From assembly GCA_944382875.1 (NCBI GenBank), contig CALWNQ010000010.1, positions 1 through 64,000 on the forward strand: a DNA stretch of 64,000 nt, read 5' to 3'. The number at the start of each line of letters is the position of its first letter. Positions within the stretch are counted from its first letter, which is position 1. Under the pieces are notes generated by a model. That model saw nothing but the letters and a program-made list of their open reading frames with translations, did no database searches and was not told the origin of the DNA. Shown here in pieces: positions 25,253 through 35,214 of the stretch. This DNA comes from an uncultured Clostridia bacterium. GTDB taxonomy: Bacteria; Bacillota; Clostridia; Oscillospirales; Ruminococcaceae. Position numbers and translations under genes: made by a program.

Positions 25253-26599
25253 ATGAATTCTATATGGGAACAGACATCAAACCATTTGAGTTTTGAAAGT
25301 CTAAAACAGGATATCAATACGGAAGTTTTGGTTATCGGCGGAGGAATGGCTGGAATTTTATGTGCATTCATGCTTCAGCAATCCGGTATCCCCTACGTCC
25401 TTACAGAAGCGCAGTCTATCTGCAGTGGGATAACCAAAAATACAACTGCGAAAATTACTTCACAGCACGGATTGATTTATGATAAACTCATCCGCGAATT
25501 TAGTATTGAAAAAGCAAGACAATATCTGGAGGCCAATGAAGCAGCTCTTGCAGAATACCGCAGTTTGTGCCGTAATATTGATTGCGATTTTGAGGAAAAG
25601 TCCTCGTATGTGTATTCTCTTGACAATCGCCGAAAAATCGAAAACGAAATAGCGGCATTGAAAAAGCTCGGCGCTGATGCAGAGTTTACCAACCAACTTT
25701 CTCTTCCTTTTTCTGTAGCGGGTGCAGTGAAATTTCGAAATCAAGCACAGTTTCACCCACTAAAATTTATCGCAGCAATTTCCAAAGGATTGCACATTTA
25801 TGAGCACACGGCAGTGAGAGAACTGGTCGGAACAACAGCGATTACCGACTATGGTAAAATTACAGCCAATCATATTATCGTCGCCACCCACTTTCCGTTT
25901 TTGAACAAACACGGCAGCTATTTTCTGAAAATGTATCAGCATCGCTCGTATGTACTTGCGCTTGAAAACGCGCCGAATGTGAACGGCATCTATATCGATG
26001 GGGAGCAGAACGGACTGTCCTTTCGAAATTATCAGAACCTATTGTTGGTTGGCGGCGGAGGTCATCGCACTGGCAAAAAGGGCGGAAATTGGACAGAATT
26101 ACGTGACTTTGTACAGCAGTATTATCCCAATGCAATCGAAAAATATCACTGGGCAACGCAGGACTGCATGACACTGGATGGCGTCCCATATATTGGTTCT
26201 TATTCTGCCAATACAGCCAATTTATATGTCGCCACCGGGTTTCATAAATGGGGAATGACATCTTCTATGATTTCCGCCAGGATATTGTGCGATTTGGTTC
26301 AGGGAAAGCAAAATCCTTATGGGGAACTTTTCTCACCGTCAAGAAGCATCCTCCGTCCCCAACTGGCGGTCAATGCTTTGGAAGCAGCTGCCAATTTGTT
26401 GATTCCTACAACCAAGCGTTGCCCTCATTTGGGATGCGCGCTAAAATGGAATCCCATGGAACACACCTGGGATTGTCCCTGTCATGGCTCACGATTTGCT
26501 GAGGATGGTGGATTGATTGACAATCCGGCCACTCGTGGTTTAAAAAGCAGGCCAGATGCCAGTGATAATATCCGGAAAAGACAGGGCTTGGATTTATAA
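25253..26599 (+). CDS. FAD-dependent oxidoreductase with C-terminal Rieske domain (448 aa)
   Basis: The N-terminal dinucleotide fold is VLVIGGGMAGILCAFML (about residues 27-43). The middle belongs to the DAO/glycine-oxidase fold. The C-terminus carries a Rieske 2Fe-2S site, CPHLGCALKWN and CPCHGSRF (C-x-H and C-x2-H), as in YhfW-type proteins of Bacillus. GGGAGG precedes the ATG. The Rieske centre would pass electrons to or from the flavin. Substrate unknown. It has its own promoter and stands alone between the exporter block and the glycan locus. Confidence 0.88.
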   Translation: MNSIWEQTSNHLSFESLKQDINTEVLVIGGGMAGILCAFMLQQSGIPYVLTEAQSICSGITKNTTAKITSQHGLIYDKLIREFSIEKARQYLEANEAALAEYRSLCRNIDCDFEEKSSYVYSLDNRRKIENEIAALKKLGADAEFTNQLSLPFSVAGAVKFRNQAQFHPLKFIAAISKGLHIYEHTAVRELVGTTAITDYGKITANHIIVATHFPFLNKHGSYFLKMYQHRSYVLALENAPNVNGIYIDGEQNGLSFRNYQNLLLVGGGGHRTGKKGGNWTELRDFVQQYYPNAIEKYHWATQDCMTLDGVPYIGSYSANTANLYVATGFHKWGMTSSMISARILCDLVQGKQNPYGELFSPSRSILRPQLAVNALEAAANLLIPTTKRCPHLGCALKWNPMEHTWDCPCHGSRFAEDGGLIDNPATRGLKSRPDASDNIRKRQGLDL

Positions 26600-26707
26600 C
26601 AAAATACGTCCCCCATTTTTTTTCGTTTTTGGGGGAAGCAGGTTATTTTATTTTGCAAAAAAGCCGATAATTCTATTGTTATGGTATCTCTTTTCGTAAA
26701 TATGGCA

Positions 26708-26753
26708 GTGAAAAACGGAGTGGAATTCTGAAAATTCCGCATTCCACTCCGTT
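26708..26753 (-). terminator. Terminator for the minus-strand Gfo/Idh/MocA gene
   Basis: 13-bp arms AACGGAGTGGAAT (26714-26726) and complement (26741-26753). The T-run follows in the minus direction (A-run 26710-26715 on plus). Confidence 0.65.
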
Positions 26754-26772
26754 CTGTGTCTAACGAATGCAG

Positions 26773-26805
26773 TTTTTCACAAAATTCAAAGGAAAATGTG
26801 AAAAA
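26773..26805. repeat. Palindrome copy 2, TTTTTCACA-N15-TGTGAAAAA
   Basis: Arms identical to 17495-17527 and the same 15-bp centre length; the centre itself is only partly alike. Confidence 0.75.
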
Positions 26806-26934
26806 GTGAACGTTCCATTTTTTCAGTAGGTTTCGTAAAACAGGACTAATCTATATAGTATTCTGTGTTCTGTTAGTTTAAAAAAATTATTGTTGAAAAT
26901 AATGTAAAATTGTAGTATAATAATCGCAAGATGT

Positions 26935-27924
26935 TCAGGTCAGTGAAAGCGTTTTTCCGGTTTCTGCTGCTTCACGTGCTTTGAGACAGACAAAGCTGCT
27001 GTAAATACCGTTGCAATTCAGCGGAACAGAAAGCTCCGGATGCTCAAGATGATAGTAAAAATCGGCAAAAACATCTCGCTCCGGCTGCATCAGAGAAATA
27101 CTCTGCAGCCCGTTCCGGTCAATCAGTGTCAGTTCCTGGCTTCGAACCTCTAATACACCTTTTGTTCCCACAATCCGCAGCCTGTCATCACCGTGGGTCG
27201 GCGCGGCAGCCGGCCGGTAATAGTCGGCGCTCACATGCGCCAAAATTTCACCGTCCAGTTCCATGGTAGTCATGGAAATCATTTCCAGATCTCCATACCC
27301 GAAGTTATCGCTGCTGCTCTGAAAAGAGGAGATTTTCCGGCAGGGACATCCGCTGATCCAGAGAATGAGGTCAATCAGATGAATGGAAACCCAGGGAGTA
27401 ATGCCGCCAAACAGTTCTTTGGAACGGAAAAAGTCCGGTCGTGTGCCAAGTTTATAGGATTTTTGTCCCTGGAACATCCGGATTTTTCCAATCGCTCCCT
27501 GATCGGTCAGTTGTTTTGCAGTGTAAAACCAGGGCATGTAGCGGGTGGGAAGAATTCCCCATAAGGAAGCGGCGCTTTGTTTTGCTGTCATAGAAAGGGA
27601 GTGTAGTGCTTCCGGTTCGGTGGCGAGCGGCTTTTCACAATACACATGGATACCGTTGTTCAGCGCCCATTCCGTCCATTTGGAATGTTGGCAAAACATG
27701 GTGTCAACCACCAGAATATCAGGCTTTCCAGCAGAAAGCATCTCTTCCGGAGAGGAAAAAAGCGGAGGATTCAGCTCCTTTTTCCGGAAAGCCCGTTCCA
27801 GTCCATCCAGATTTTCTCCTTGGAATCCGGGACAGTAACCGGCCACTTCCAGCATCATTTCCGGTGTAAATTCGGAAACTGCGGAGGCTCCATGTCCGCT
27901 GTTTCCAATAAAACAGATTTTCAT
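26935..27924 (-). CDS. Gfo/Idh/MocA family oxidoreductase (329 aa)
   Basis: Starts MKICFIGNSGHGASAVSEF, a Rossmann fold; EKPL in HVYCEKPLATEP is the family's conserved Lys motif. The C-terminal domain binds the sugar (GDDRLRIVGTKGVLEVRSQ). Expected to be an NAD(P)-dependent sugar or polyol dehydrogenase. The start is chosen for the AAGGAAG-type site and the Rossmann motif, not the longer upstream frame. It is divergent from the AraC regulator, so it is probably part of the same glycan locus and controlled with it. Confidence 0.85.
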   Translation of the reverse strand: MKICFIGNSGHGASAVSEFTPEMMLEVAGYCPGFQGENLDGLERAFRKKELNPPLFSSPEEMLSAGKPDILVVDTMFCQHSKWTEWALNNGIHVYCEKPLATEPEALHSLSMTAKQSAASLWGILPTRYMPWFYTAKQLTDQGAIGKIRMFQGQKSYKLGTRPDFFRSKELFGGITPWVSIHLIDLILWISGCPCRKISSFQSSSDNFGYGDLEMISMTTMELDGEILAHVSADYYRPAAAPTHGDDRLRIVGTKGVLEVRSQELTLIDRNGLQSISLMQPERDVFADFYYHLEHPELSVPLNCNGIYSSFVCLKAREAAETGKTLSLT

Positions 27925-28049
27925 GTGATCAACTTCCTTTATGCGTTTGAAAAAAGTATAGCATGTATCGATTCTTTTGGCAATCCATATGGGAAATATG
28001 ATAGAATATGCGCAGAAATCCATGTAAAATGCAAACAGGAGAGTTTATT

Positions 28050-28991
28050 ATGTTTTCGCCAGAAAAAATGAATCCAGCCCACCCCTCTGTTGTGCTCCAC
28101 ACTATGCGGGGCAACAAGGTTGGAGATGTTCCGTTTTATATACGATGTTATACAAAGGAACAGCTGACAAAAGTTTTACATCAGCATGAAATGTTTCAAA
28201 TCAACTATGTAAAAAAGGGGAGCTGTTACCACTACATCAACCAAAAGGAAAGTGAAGTGGTAAAAGGGGATATTCTGATTATTCCTCCATATGTTCCGCA
28301 TCAGCTTTCCTGCAAGGATACGGAGAACTTTGAAATTTATGAGATTGAATTCCTCACCGATTTTGTTATTCAGAATATACAGGATATGGAGTATATACAA
28401 TCTCTTTTCGATTTTGCCTACCTGGAACCTTTCTTTATGGAAGAAGGCGAAGTTCGCACCCGGTATCATCTTCCGGTAGAAAAACAGAAACGGGCCGAAT
28501 CCATTATGTCCGAGCTCATGGATGAGTATGAACAGCGCGATCAGAGCTCTATGCTGATGATCCGGGGGCTGCTGCTCCAGCTTTTGGTGTTGTGTCAGCG
28601 CTTTATTCACGGCCAGGCTTCGGCACCTCCGCCCAACGCAGGACTGATGGAGGCGATGGAAAAGGCAATTGCCTTTGTAGACGACCACTTTTCAGAGAAT
28701 ATCTCCGCACAGGATGCGGCCCAGGTGGCGGCTTTTTCCAAATCCTATTTTGGCTATATGTTTAAAATGGCTACGCAGCAAACATTTGTGGAATATCTCA
28801 ACCGCCGCAGGATAGAAGCCGCGCTGCAGATGCTGGATGAACCCAATAAACGAATTATTGATATCTGCTATGACTGCGGATTTAAAAATGTCAGCCACTT
28901 TAACCGGACTTTTAAAAATACAATAGGCGTATCTCCTACGGAATATCGATCCATTCTGACCAAAAGGAGTTCAGAGGGGACAGAAGTATGA
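28050..28991 (+). CDS. AraC family transcriptional regulator (313 aa)
   Basis: Cupin-type sensor domain (YTKEQLTKVLHQHEMFQINYV, GDILIIPPYVPHQL) followed by two HTH motifs (ISAQDAAQVAAFSKSYFGYMF and RIIDICYDCGFKNVSHFNRTFK). The ATG follows AGGAGAG. It should sense a sugar and activate the adjacent ABC importer operon, whose promoter has a good -10 and no -35. It is divergent from the oxidoreductase and ends at a terminator. Confidence 0.88.
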   Translation: MFSPEKMNPAHPSVVLHTMRGNKVGDVPFYIRCYTKEQLTKVLHQHEMFQINYVKKGSCYHYINQKESEVVKGDILIIPPYVPHQLSCKDTENFEIYEIEFLTDFVIQNIQDMEYIQSLFDFAYLEPFFMEEGEVRTRYHLPVEKQKRAESIMSELMDEYEQRDQSSMLMIRGLLLQLLVLCQRFIHGQASAPPPNAGLMEAMEKAIAFVDDHFSENISAQDAAQVAAFSKSYFGYMFKMATQQTFVEYLNRRRIEAALQMLDEPNKRIIDICYDCGFKNVSHFNRTFKNTIGVSPTEYRSILTKRSSEGTEV

Positions 28992-28995
28992 AATA

Positions 28996-29037
28996 ACAAC
29001 TGTCAGCAGGAAATCTGATGACAGTTGTCTTTTTTTG
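28996..29037 (+). terminator. Terminator after the AraC gene
   Basis: 10-bp arms ACAACTGTCA (28996-29005) and TGACAGTTGT (29019-29028), then eight pyrimidines mostly T. Confidence 0.85.
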
Positions 29038-29045
29038 GGGATTAA

Positions 29046-29134
29046 CGTAGTAACTATTTAGTTGGTTACATTGTGAAATATACAAATATTTTCATCTAAT
29101 ATGCAAAGAAAAATAACGATACAGTTACTATAAT
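29046..29134 (+). promoter_or_regulatory. Activator-dependent promoter of the sugar importer operon
   Basis: -10 TATAAT at 29129-29134, but the -35 position (AAGAAA) is far from consensus. A small inverted repeat GTAAC (29050-29054) / GTTAC (29065-29069) lies upstream and could be the AraC site. Confidence 0.45.
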
Positions 29135-29188
29135 ATATTTATACAGTTGAGATATATATGGTGACTGTCAGAGGATGGAGGAATCTTT

Positions 29189-30109
29189 ATGGAACGCAAA
29201 TTGATTGGCAAGAAAAAGGGCGGGCGTCTTGGTACTACCAATATTGTTCTGACTCTGATGGTATTGCCGGCTGTGATACTACTGACGATTTTCCACTATC
29301 TGCCGCTGCCGGGTGTCGCGATTGCGTTTGCAAAATATAATATCGGCGGCTTTCAGGAATGGGTAGGATTTGAGAACTTTCAGTACATATTCAAGCTCAA
29401 TAACTTTTGGCGCGCTTTTTTGAATAACTGGATGTATGTGGCACTGAACTATGTGTTCATCTTTCCGTCGTCCATTATTCTTGCGATCCTTTTTAATGAG
29501 GTGCGGATCCGGCCTTATAAAAAATTTGTACAGACCATCAGTACACTGCCGCACTTCCTTTCCTGGGCAGTTGTAGGCGGTATCTGGATGCTGTTGCTTT
29601 CTCCGAGTAACGGATACATTAACCAGATTATTGAAGCGCTGGGCGGAGAACCGATTTATTTCTTTGCAAATAATACAACCTTTCCTCTTTTGTACACGGT
29701 GATCGCAATTTGGAAAAGCGTGGGATATAACTCCATTATCTACCTGGCGGCTTTGTCGGGAATCGGGCTGGAGCTATACGAAGCGGCGGCGATTGACGGC
29801 GCGGGACGATGGAAACAGACGCTTCACATCACCCTTCCGGGGCTGAAACCGACAATCCTTGTTATGTTTGTCCTTTCTTTTGCATCTATCCTGAATCTGT
29901 TTGAACCGCTTTACGTCCTGTCCAACGCAATGGTGCGGGAAAGCTCGATGGTTCTGGACACCTATATCTTCCAGTCCGGTATTATGCAGGGCCGGTATGA
30001 TATCTCAACGGCGATGGGATTGTTTAAATCCACGATTTCCCTTGTGCTGGTTCTGGCCTCGAATTTCCTGAGCAAACGGCTGACCGAAGATGGACAGAGC
30101 ATTCTGTAA
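29189..30109 (+). CDS. CUT1 sugar ABC permease, LplB-type (306 aa)
   Basis: Six membrane helices; the EAA loop reads EAAAIDGAGRWKQTLHITLPGLKP. GGAGGA precedes the start. Forms the permease heterodimer with the next gene. The LplB/YtcP group imports oligosaccharides of plant and host glycans. No ATPase gene is present in the locus, as is common for CUT1 systems that share a multi-purpose MsmX-type ATPase. Confidence 0.9.
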   Translation: MERKLIGKKKGGRLGTTNIVLTLMVLPAVILLTIFHYLPLPGVAIAFAKYNIGGFQEWVGFENFQYIFKLNNFWRAFLNNWMYVALNYVFIFPSSIILAILFNEVRIRPYKKFVQTISTLPHFLSWAVVGGIWMLLLSPSNGYINQIIEALGGEPIYFFANNTTFPLLYTVIAIWKSVGYNSIIYLAALSGIGLELYEAAAIDGAGRWKQTLHITLPGLKPTILVMFVLSFASILNLFEPLYVLSNAMVRESSMVLDTYIFQSGIMQGRYDISTAMGLFKSTISLVLVLASNFLSKRLTEDGQSIL

Positions 30110-30129
30110 TGGAAAGGAGCGCGGAATAT

Positions 30130-31023
30130 ATGAACAGAACTTTTGGCGAAAAAGTATTTAATGTCTTTAATCTTTTATTTTTCCTTGTATTTTCGATTAT
30201 CCTGCTGATTCCGATCCTTTATATCTTGCAGCAGTCGGTAGATGTGGGTGCCGTTAAGAGCGGATTGTCGCTCTGGCCGTCGGATCCTTCCACAGCTTAT
30301 TATAAGATGGTGCTGGGAGATCAGGGAATTTACGGCCCGCTGCTGAACTCCATCTACATTACCGTTGTGGGGACAACTCTTTCGGTGTTGATTAACGCGG
30401 CAGCGGCTTACCCGATGTCCAGACGGGATTATAAACCCAATAAATTCCTGGTTTATTACATTGTAATTATCCCGATGCTCTTTAGCGGCGGCCAGATTCC
30501 CACCTTTCTGGTATTAAAGGAGCTGGGACTGCTGAACACGCTGGCGGTTTGTTTCCTCCCTGTTTTGGCAAGCGGCTGGAACATCGTATTGATCCGGAAC
30601 TATTACCGCAGTATTCCCGAAAGCCTGATTGAGGCGGCAAAAATTGATGGAGCCGGTGAGTTCTATATCTTTGGCCGCATCATCCTGCCTCTTTCCAAAC
30701 CCGTTATCGCCGCGATTTCACTCTTTACCGGCGTTGGACTTTGGAATACCTTTACACCGGCACTGATGTACAACTCTGATCCGACCAAATATACCTTTGC
30801 CGTAAAACTGCGGGAAATGATCGTGGTGCAGGAAGATATGTCCAGACAGTTTGAAGCGATGATGCAGCAGATGGCACTTTCTTCCGCATCCGGACAGGCT
30901 ATGACCAATGAAGGGCTGTCTGCCGCCATGATGATTATTTCCATTATCCCGATTATTATTGTTTATCCTTTTTTGCAGAAACATTTTGCTTCCGGGCTTA
31001 TGGTTGGTTCTGTAAAAGGTTAA
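30130..31023 (+). CDS. CUT1 sugar ABC permease, LplC/YtcP-type (297 aa)
   Basis: Second permease with EAA loop EAAKIDGAGEFYIFGRIILPLSKP. An ATG at 30109 overlaps the previous stop, but AAAGGAG at 30113-30119 fits the ATG at 30130. The C-terminus SGLMVGSVKG is the usual end of this subfamily. Confidence 0.9.
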   Translation: MNRTFGEKVFNVFNLLFFLVFSIILLIPILYILQQSVDVGAVKSGLSLWPSDPSTAYYKMVLGDQGIYGPLLNSIYITVVGTTLSVLINAAAAYPMSRRDYKPNKFLVYYIVIIPMLFSGGQIPTFLVLKELGLLNTLAVCFLPVLASGWNIVLIRNYYRSIPESLIEAAKIDGAGEFYIFGRIILPLSKPVIAAISLFTGVGLWNTFTPALMYNSDPTKYTFAVKLREMIVVQEDMSRQFEAMMQQMALSSASGQAMTNEGLSAAMMIISIIPIIIVYPFLQKHFASGLMVGSVKG

Positions 31024-31059
31024 TGAATATCGACTTTAATATTTTCAGGAGGTATCAGT

Positions 31060-32682
31060 ATGAAGATCAAAAAACTCGCCCCCGTAGTATTGGCTGCTAT
31101 GCTGTTGGCTTCTGTGGCAGCCGGTTGCGGAAATACCGATTCCGAGACCGAAAGCAACACTGAAAGTTCAGCATCCACCACTTCCACAACTTCGGAAGAA
31201 AGCTCTGTGGAAGAACAGGCGGAACCAGTGGAAGTCAGAATTACCCGTCCGCAGTTCTTTGGAGATGCCAGTGAAAATCTGGATCTGAAAGAAGAGTGGA
31301 TGCAAATGGTCCAGGATAAGTACGGCATTAAAGTGGCTGTCAACTACCTGCCTCGCAACGAATATACTCAAAAAATCAATCTGCTGATGACCAGTGATTC
31401 GGTTGATGGTCTGGTTGGTGTTTTTGGTTCCAGTGAAATTCTGAACTATAAGGATATGGGCGTTATCAGTCCCTTTGACGAATACCTTGCTGAAAACGAA
31501 ACCTGGAACAGTATGCCGCAGGAAATGAGAGACCTCTATAAATTTGACGGCGAAATCTGGGGCCTTCCCGCTGGTTTTACCTCCAACCTCTTTACCCGTA
31601 CTGTGCGGCAGGACTGGCTGGACAATCTGGGAATGGAAGCGCCCACCAATCTGGATGAACTCTACGAAATGGCTTATGCTTTTACCTATGATGATCCGGA
31701 TGGCAACGGCATTGATGACACATTCGGCCTGACTTCTTCCGGCACCTGGAACCTGCAGGATATTTTCCAGGCGTTTGATGCCCGTTTGAACAACGGCGGC
31801 GGCAGCTCCATTACCTACGATCCCAAAGAGAACTGCTGGATCGACTCGATGCTCAAACCCGAAATGATCGACTGCCTGACCTATCTGAACAAGATGTATT
31901 CCGAAGGCTTGCTCGATCCGGAACTCTTCACCAACGGAAGCAGCGCAATGCGTGAAAAATTCTGGTCCGGTGAATGCGGATCCACCTATTACTGGCTGGG
32001 ATTCAGCGGCGAATCCGCTCCGTATCTGACCAAGATTACTCCCGATGTTACCTTTACCGAGATTCCTTACCTGACTGGCAACATCACCGAGAACGTCAAC
32101 TGCATGTGGTACGGTTCTGTTCCTTATATCATGGTAGAAGGCACTCCGGATGCCGATAAGATGGCGCAGGAATTCGTTGATCTGGCGCTCGGTTCTCAGG
32201 AAAGCCACTTCGATTTTGCTTACGGTATCGAAGGCAAGACCTATCGTGTGGACGGCAACACCGTATACACTCTGATTGATCCCGCTACCGATATGCCGAT
32301 GACCACTCCTTCTCTTACTGTTTCCATCCCGAAATACTATGACGACTTTACCTTCTTAACCGATGGTCTTACCGAGGAAGAGCAGACCACAGCAATCGAT
32401 CTTCTCAACTTCAAGAAGAGTGTCATCCAGGATGGTGTGGATGCCGGCGGTATCTTTGCTTTGAGCGAAGTCATTACAACTCCGGTTTCGGATACCTATC
32501 TGTTGATCTCGGCGGATATCTCCACCGCGTTTGATACCGCTATTTCCTCCGCAATCACCGGAACCGCTACCCCCCAGGAAGCTGTTGATAAGTATCTGAG
32601 CGAAGTGAAAGCGCTGGGTGCACAGGCAGTTCTCGATGAAGCAAACGAAGCAGCCGGTCTGACTGGCACACTTTCTTACTAA
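31060..32682 (+). CDS. Extracellular sugar-binding lipoprotein of the CUT1 importer (540 aa)
   Basis: Type II signal peptide with lipobox SVAAGCGN (Cys23), then a Ser/Thr/Glu-rich linker (DSETESNTESSASTTST), then the binding domain. Length and form match family 1 solute-binding proteins of the LplA/YtcQ type that bind oligosaccharides. AGGAGG precedes the start. It would be anchored to the outer face of the membrane and deliver substrate to the two permeases. Confidence 0.9.
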   Translation: MKIKKLAPVVLAAMLLASVAAGCGNTDSETESNTESSASTTSTTSEESSVEEQAEPVEVRITRPQFFGDASENLDLKEEWMQMVQDKYGIKVAVNYLPRNEYTQKINLLMTSDSVDGLVGVFGSSEILNYKDMGVISPFDEYLAENETWNSMPQEMRDLYKFDGEIWGLPAGFTSNLFTRTVRQDWLDNLGMEAPTNLDELYEMAYAFTYDDPDGNGIDDTFGLTSSGTWNLQDIFQAFDARLNNGGGSSITYDPKENCWIDSMLKPEMIDCLTYLNKMYSEGLLDPELFTNGSSAMREKFWSGECGSTYYWLGFSGESAPYLTKITPDVTFTEIPYLTGNITENVNCMWYGSVPYIMVEGTPDADKMAQEFVDLALGSQESHFDFAYGIEGKTYRVDGNTVYTLIDPATDMPMTTPSLTVSIPKYYDDFTFLTDGLTEEEQTTAIDLLNFKKSVIQDGVDAGGIFALSEVITTPVSDTYLLISADISTAFDTAISSAITGTATPQEAVDKYLSEVKALGAQAVLDEANEAAGLTGTLSY

Positions 32683-32711
32683 TCTAAAACAGAGATTATA
32701 AGCAAAATGCA

Positions 32712-32736
32712 GTCTGCACGGGATTTCCGTGCGGAC
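32712..32736 (+). terminator. Hairpin between importer and mannosidase genes
   Basis: 10-bp arms GTCTGCACGG (32712-32721) and CCGTGCGGAC (32727-32736) with one G-U pair. Only a short T-rich tail follows, so it probably dampens read-through and protects the upstream mRNA rather than stopping transcription. Confidence 0.5.
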
Positions 32737-32758
32737 TGTATTTGTCCGGGAGAATATT

Positions 32759-35214
32759 ATGAAAACAACGGTATTTCTGCTGTGCAATGCGCATTTGGAT
32801 CCGGTTTGGCTTTGGCCGCGGGAAGAAGGTGTGGCGGAAGCACTGGCTACCTTTGAAACTGCGGTAAAATTCTGCCGCGAATACGACGGATTCATTTTCA
32901 ATCACAATGAAGCAGTGCTGTATCAGTGGATTGAACAGTATGATCCGGCGCTGTTTGCCGAAATTCAGGAGCTGGTACGACAAGGCCGCTGGCATATCAT
33001 GGGTGGATGGTATTTGCAGCCGGACTGCAATATGCCGTCCGGAGAATCCTTTGTCCGGCAGGCGCTGGAAGGCCGGCGTTACTTCTGGGAGAAGTTTGGA
33101 GCCGCGCCGACTACCGCCATCAATTTTGATTCGTTCGGACACAGCCGCGGTCTGGCGCAGATTCTGAAAAAAACGGGGTACGACAGCTATCTGGTCTGCC
33201 GACCGGGAGAACAGGATTTTGAAACCCCAACCTGCGATTTCTGGTGGGAAGGATATGACGGTTCCCGCGTGCTGGTTCACCGCACCTTTGACGGATACCA
33301 GTCCGGGTATGGGAGAGCGGGGCTGAAAGCGGATAAATATCTGGAGAAGCAGCCGGAAAACGGTCCGTATCTTTGCCTGTGGGGCGTTGGAAATCACGGC
33401 GGCGGACCTTCGAGAATCGATTTGGAAGCACTGAATGAGCGGATCGAAAAGAATCCGGGTTTGGCGCATCAGACGCCGGAAGAATTTTTTAAAGCGCTTC
33501 AATCCAGCGGGAAAGAGCTTCCCGTTGTGGCGAAAGCCATGAACCACTGGGGGGTTGGGTGCTATACTTCCGAAATCCGGATCAAACAGCAGCATCGCGA
33601 GCTGGAAGGGGCTTATTTTTCGCTGGAAAAAATGGCGGTACAGGCTTCCATGCTCGGCGTGGCAGAATATCCCGAACGGGAATTGAGCGAAATCAGAAAA
33701 GACCTGCTTTTTTGGAATTCCACGATATTTTGCCCGGCAGTTCCGCCGAAAATTCGGAAAAACAGTCGCTGCGGACGGCTGCGCACGGGCTGGAGATTGC
33801 GGCCCGGAAAAAACTGGATTTGTTCCTTTCCATGACCTGGGGGCGGATCGCGCCCGATTCGCCGGTTACCCCGCTTTATTTGTACAATCCACATGCGGTG
33901 CCGGTGGAGGGAATTTTTGAGTATGAGCTGCAGCTCGGACGGTCGATTCGGGACGCTTTTGCGCAGCCCGTATTGACCTGGAACGGCGTTCCGGTGCCGG
34001 TACAGAGGGAAAAAGAGGACAACATGGTCCCCATTCAGTGGCGCAGGAAAATTGCGTTTTATGCCAAACTGCCCGCTTCCTCCATGAGCCGGATGGAATT
34101 CGATGTGGAAGCACAGCCGGAACAGCCTCTGGCACATGCGGTCCGGGAGGAAAACGGCTGCCTGGTATTCTCCAATGACCGGCTGGAAGTTCAAATCAAC
34201 CGCGAAACCGGCTGGATGGACAAGTATGCCGTTCACGGCGTGGATTATCTGAAACCGGGAAGTTTTCAGCCCATTGTCTTCCGGAATATCCACGACAGCT
34301 GGGGAATGACGCTGCAAAAATACGATCAGCCTGTCGCGCCGTTCCGCCTCCGCCGGATGGAAAACGGCGAGCCGGAGCTCCGGGTAATCGAGGACGGCTG
34401 CGTTCGGACCATCGTCGAGGGCGTTTATGAATACGGCCGTTCCCTGCTTGTGATGCAGTATTGCCTGCCGCAATATGGCACAGAGGTGGAAGTCCGGCTC
34501 AACCTGCAATTTGCGGAAGATACCAGTCTGGTAAAACTGGCGGTTTGTCCGGCAATGGAAAAGTTCTTCTTTTTGGGTGAAACGGCATACGGTGTTGAAG
34601 AGCTGGCTCAGAACCAGCAGGAAGAGGTTGCGCAGAAGTGGCTTGCCGCGGCAAATGAAACCTCCTGCCTGACCATGGTCAATGACGGCGTCTACGGTTC
34701 AAGCTGCGACGGCAGTTCGATTTATCAGACGCTGATTCAGTCCTGCGGATACTCGGCGCATCCGATGGAAGGCCGGCAGCATATCCCGGACGACCGGTAT
34801 ATCCAGAACAGTGACCACATCCGGACCGAGTACCGTTTTTGGATCAAAGGCGATTCCCGGGAAGAGCGCCTTTCTCAGGTGAGCACCGAAGCCATGCTTC
34901 ACCAGCAGCCGCCCATGATTCTGGCTGCTTTCAACGGACATTGTGAAAAATCCCGCGAAACTCTCTGGTCAGTGGATAACCCGGCGGTTCTGGTTCCCGC
35001 TGTAAAGCGTTCCGAAACCGGCAGCGCGGTTGCTTTCCGCCTGTTCAATTCTACCAGCCGGGCGCAGGATGCGCGGCTCACTGTGGGAGAAAGCACAGCT
35101 GCGCTGCATCTGGGCCCATTTGAAATCAAAACGCTTCTTTGGGATGGAAAAGATTTTACTGAAACAGACTTGCTGGAAGGCTTGTATCAAAAGGAGGAAA
35201 CCAATCATGAATGA
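32759..35214 (+). pseudogene. GH38 alpha-mannosidase family gene with a -1 frameshift at a T6 run
   Basis: Frame one (32759 on) begins MKTTVFLLCNAHLDPVWLWP and includes the zinc site His12/Asp14 and nucleophile Asp124 (INFDSFGHSRG). It is correct to codon 33707, then reads off. Frame two continues with LEFHDILPGSS, the family's conserved FHDILPGS motif, and the whole C-terminal half (to 35214). The switch is at TTTTTT, 33708-33713; one more T, or a -1 slip, gives DLLFLEFHDILPGS and a normal protein of about 818 aa. It should cleave alpha-mannosides inside the cell (no signal peptide). It may be a real mutation, a sequencing error or productive slippage. Confidence 0.8.

Larger units (their letters stand above)
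26600..26934. other. Intergenic region with terminator and palindrome
   Basis: No gene. It contains the hairpin at 26708-26753 and the palindrome at 26773-26805, then AT-rich DNA up to the stop of the minus-strand oxidoreductase. Confidence 0.6.

Noticed and set aside
31168-32208. Long antisense frame over the sugar-binding protein
   Set aside because: Same reasoning: antisense shadow of a well-supported lipoprotein gene, no start signals.
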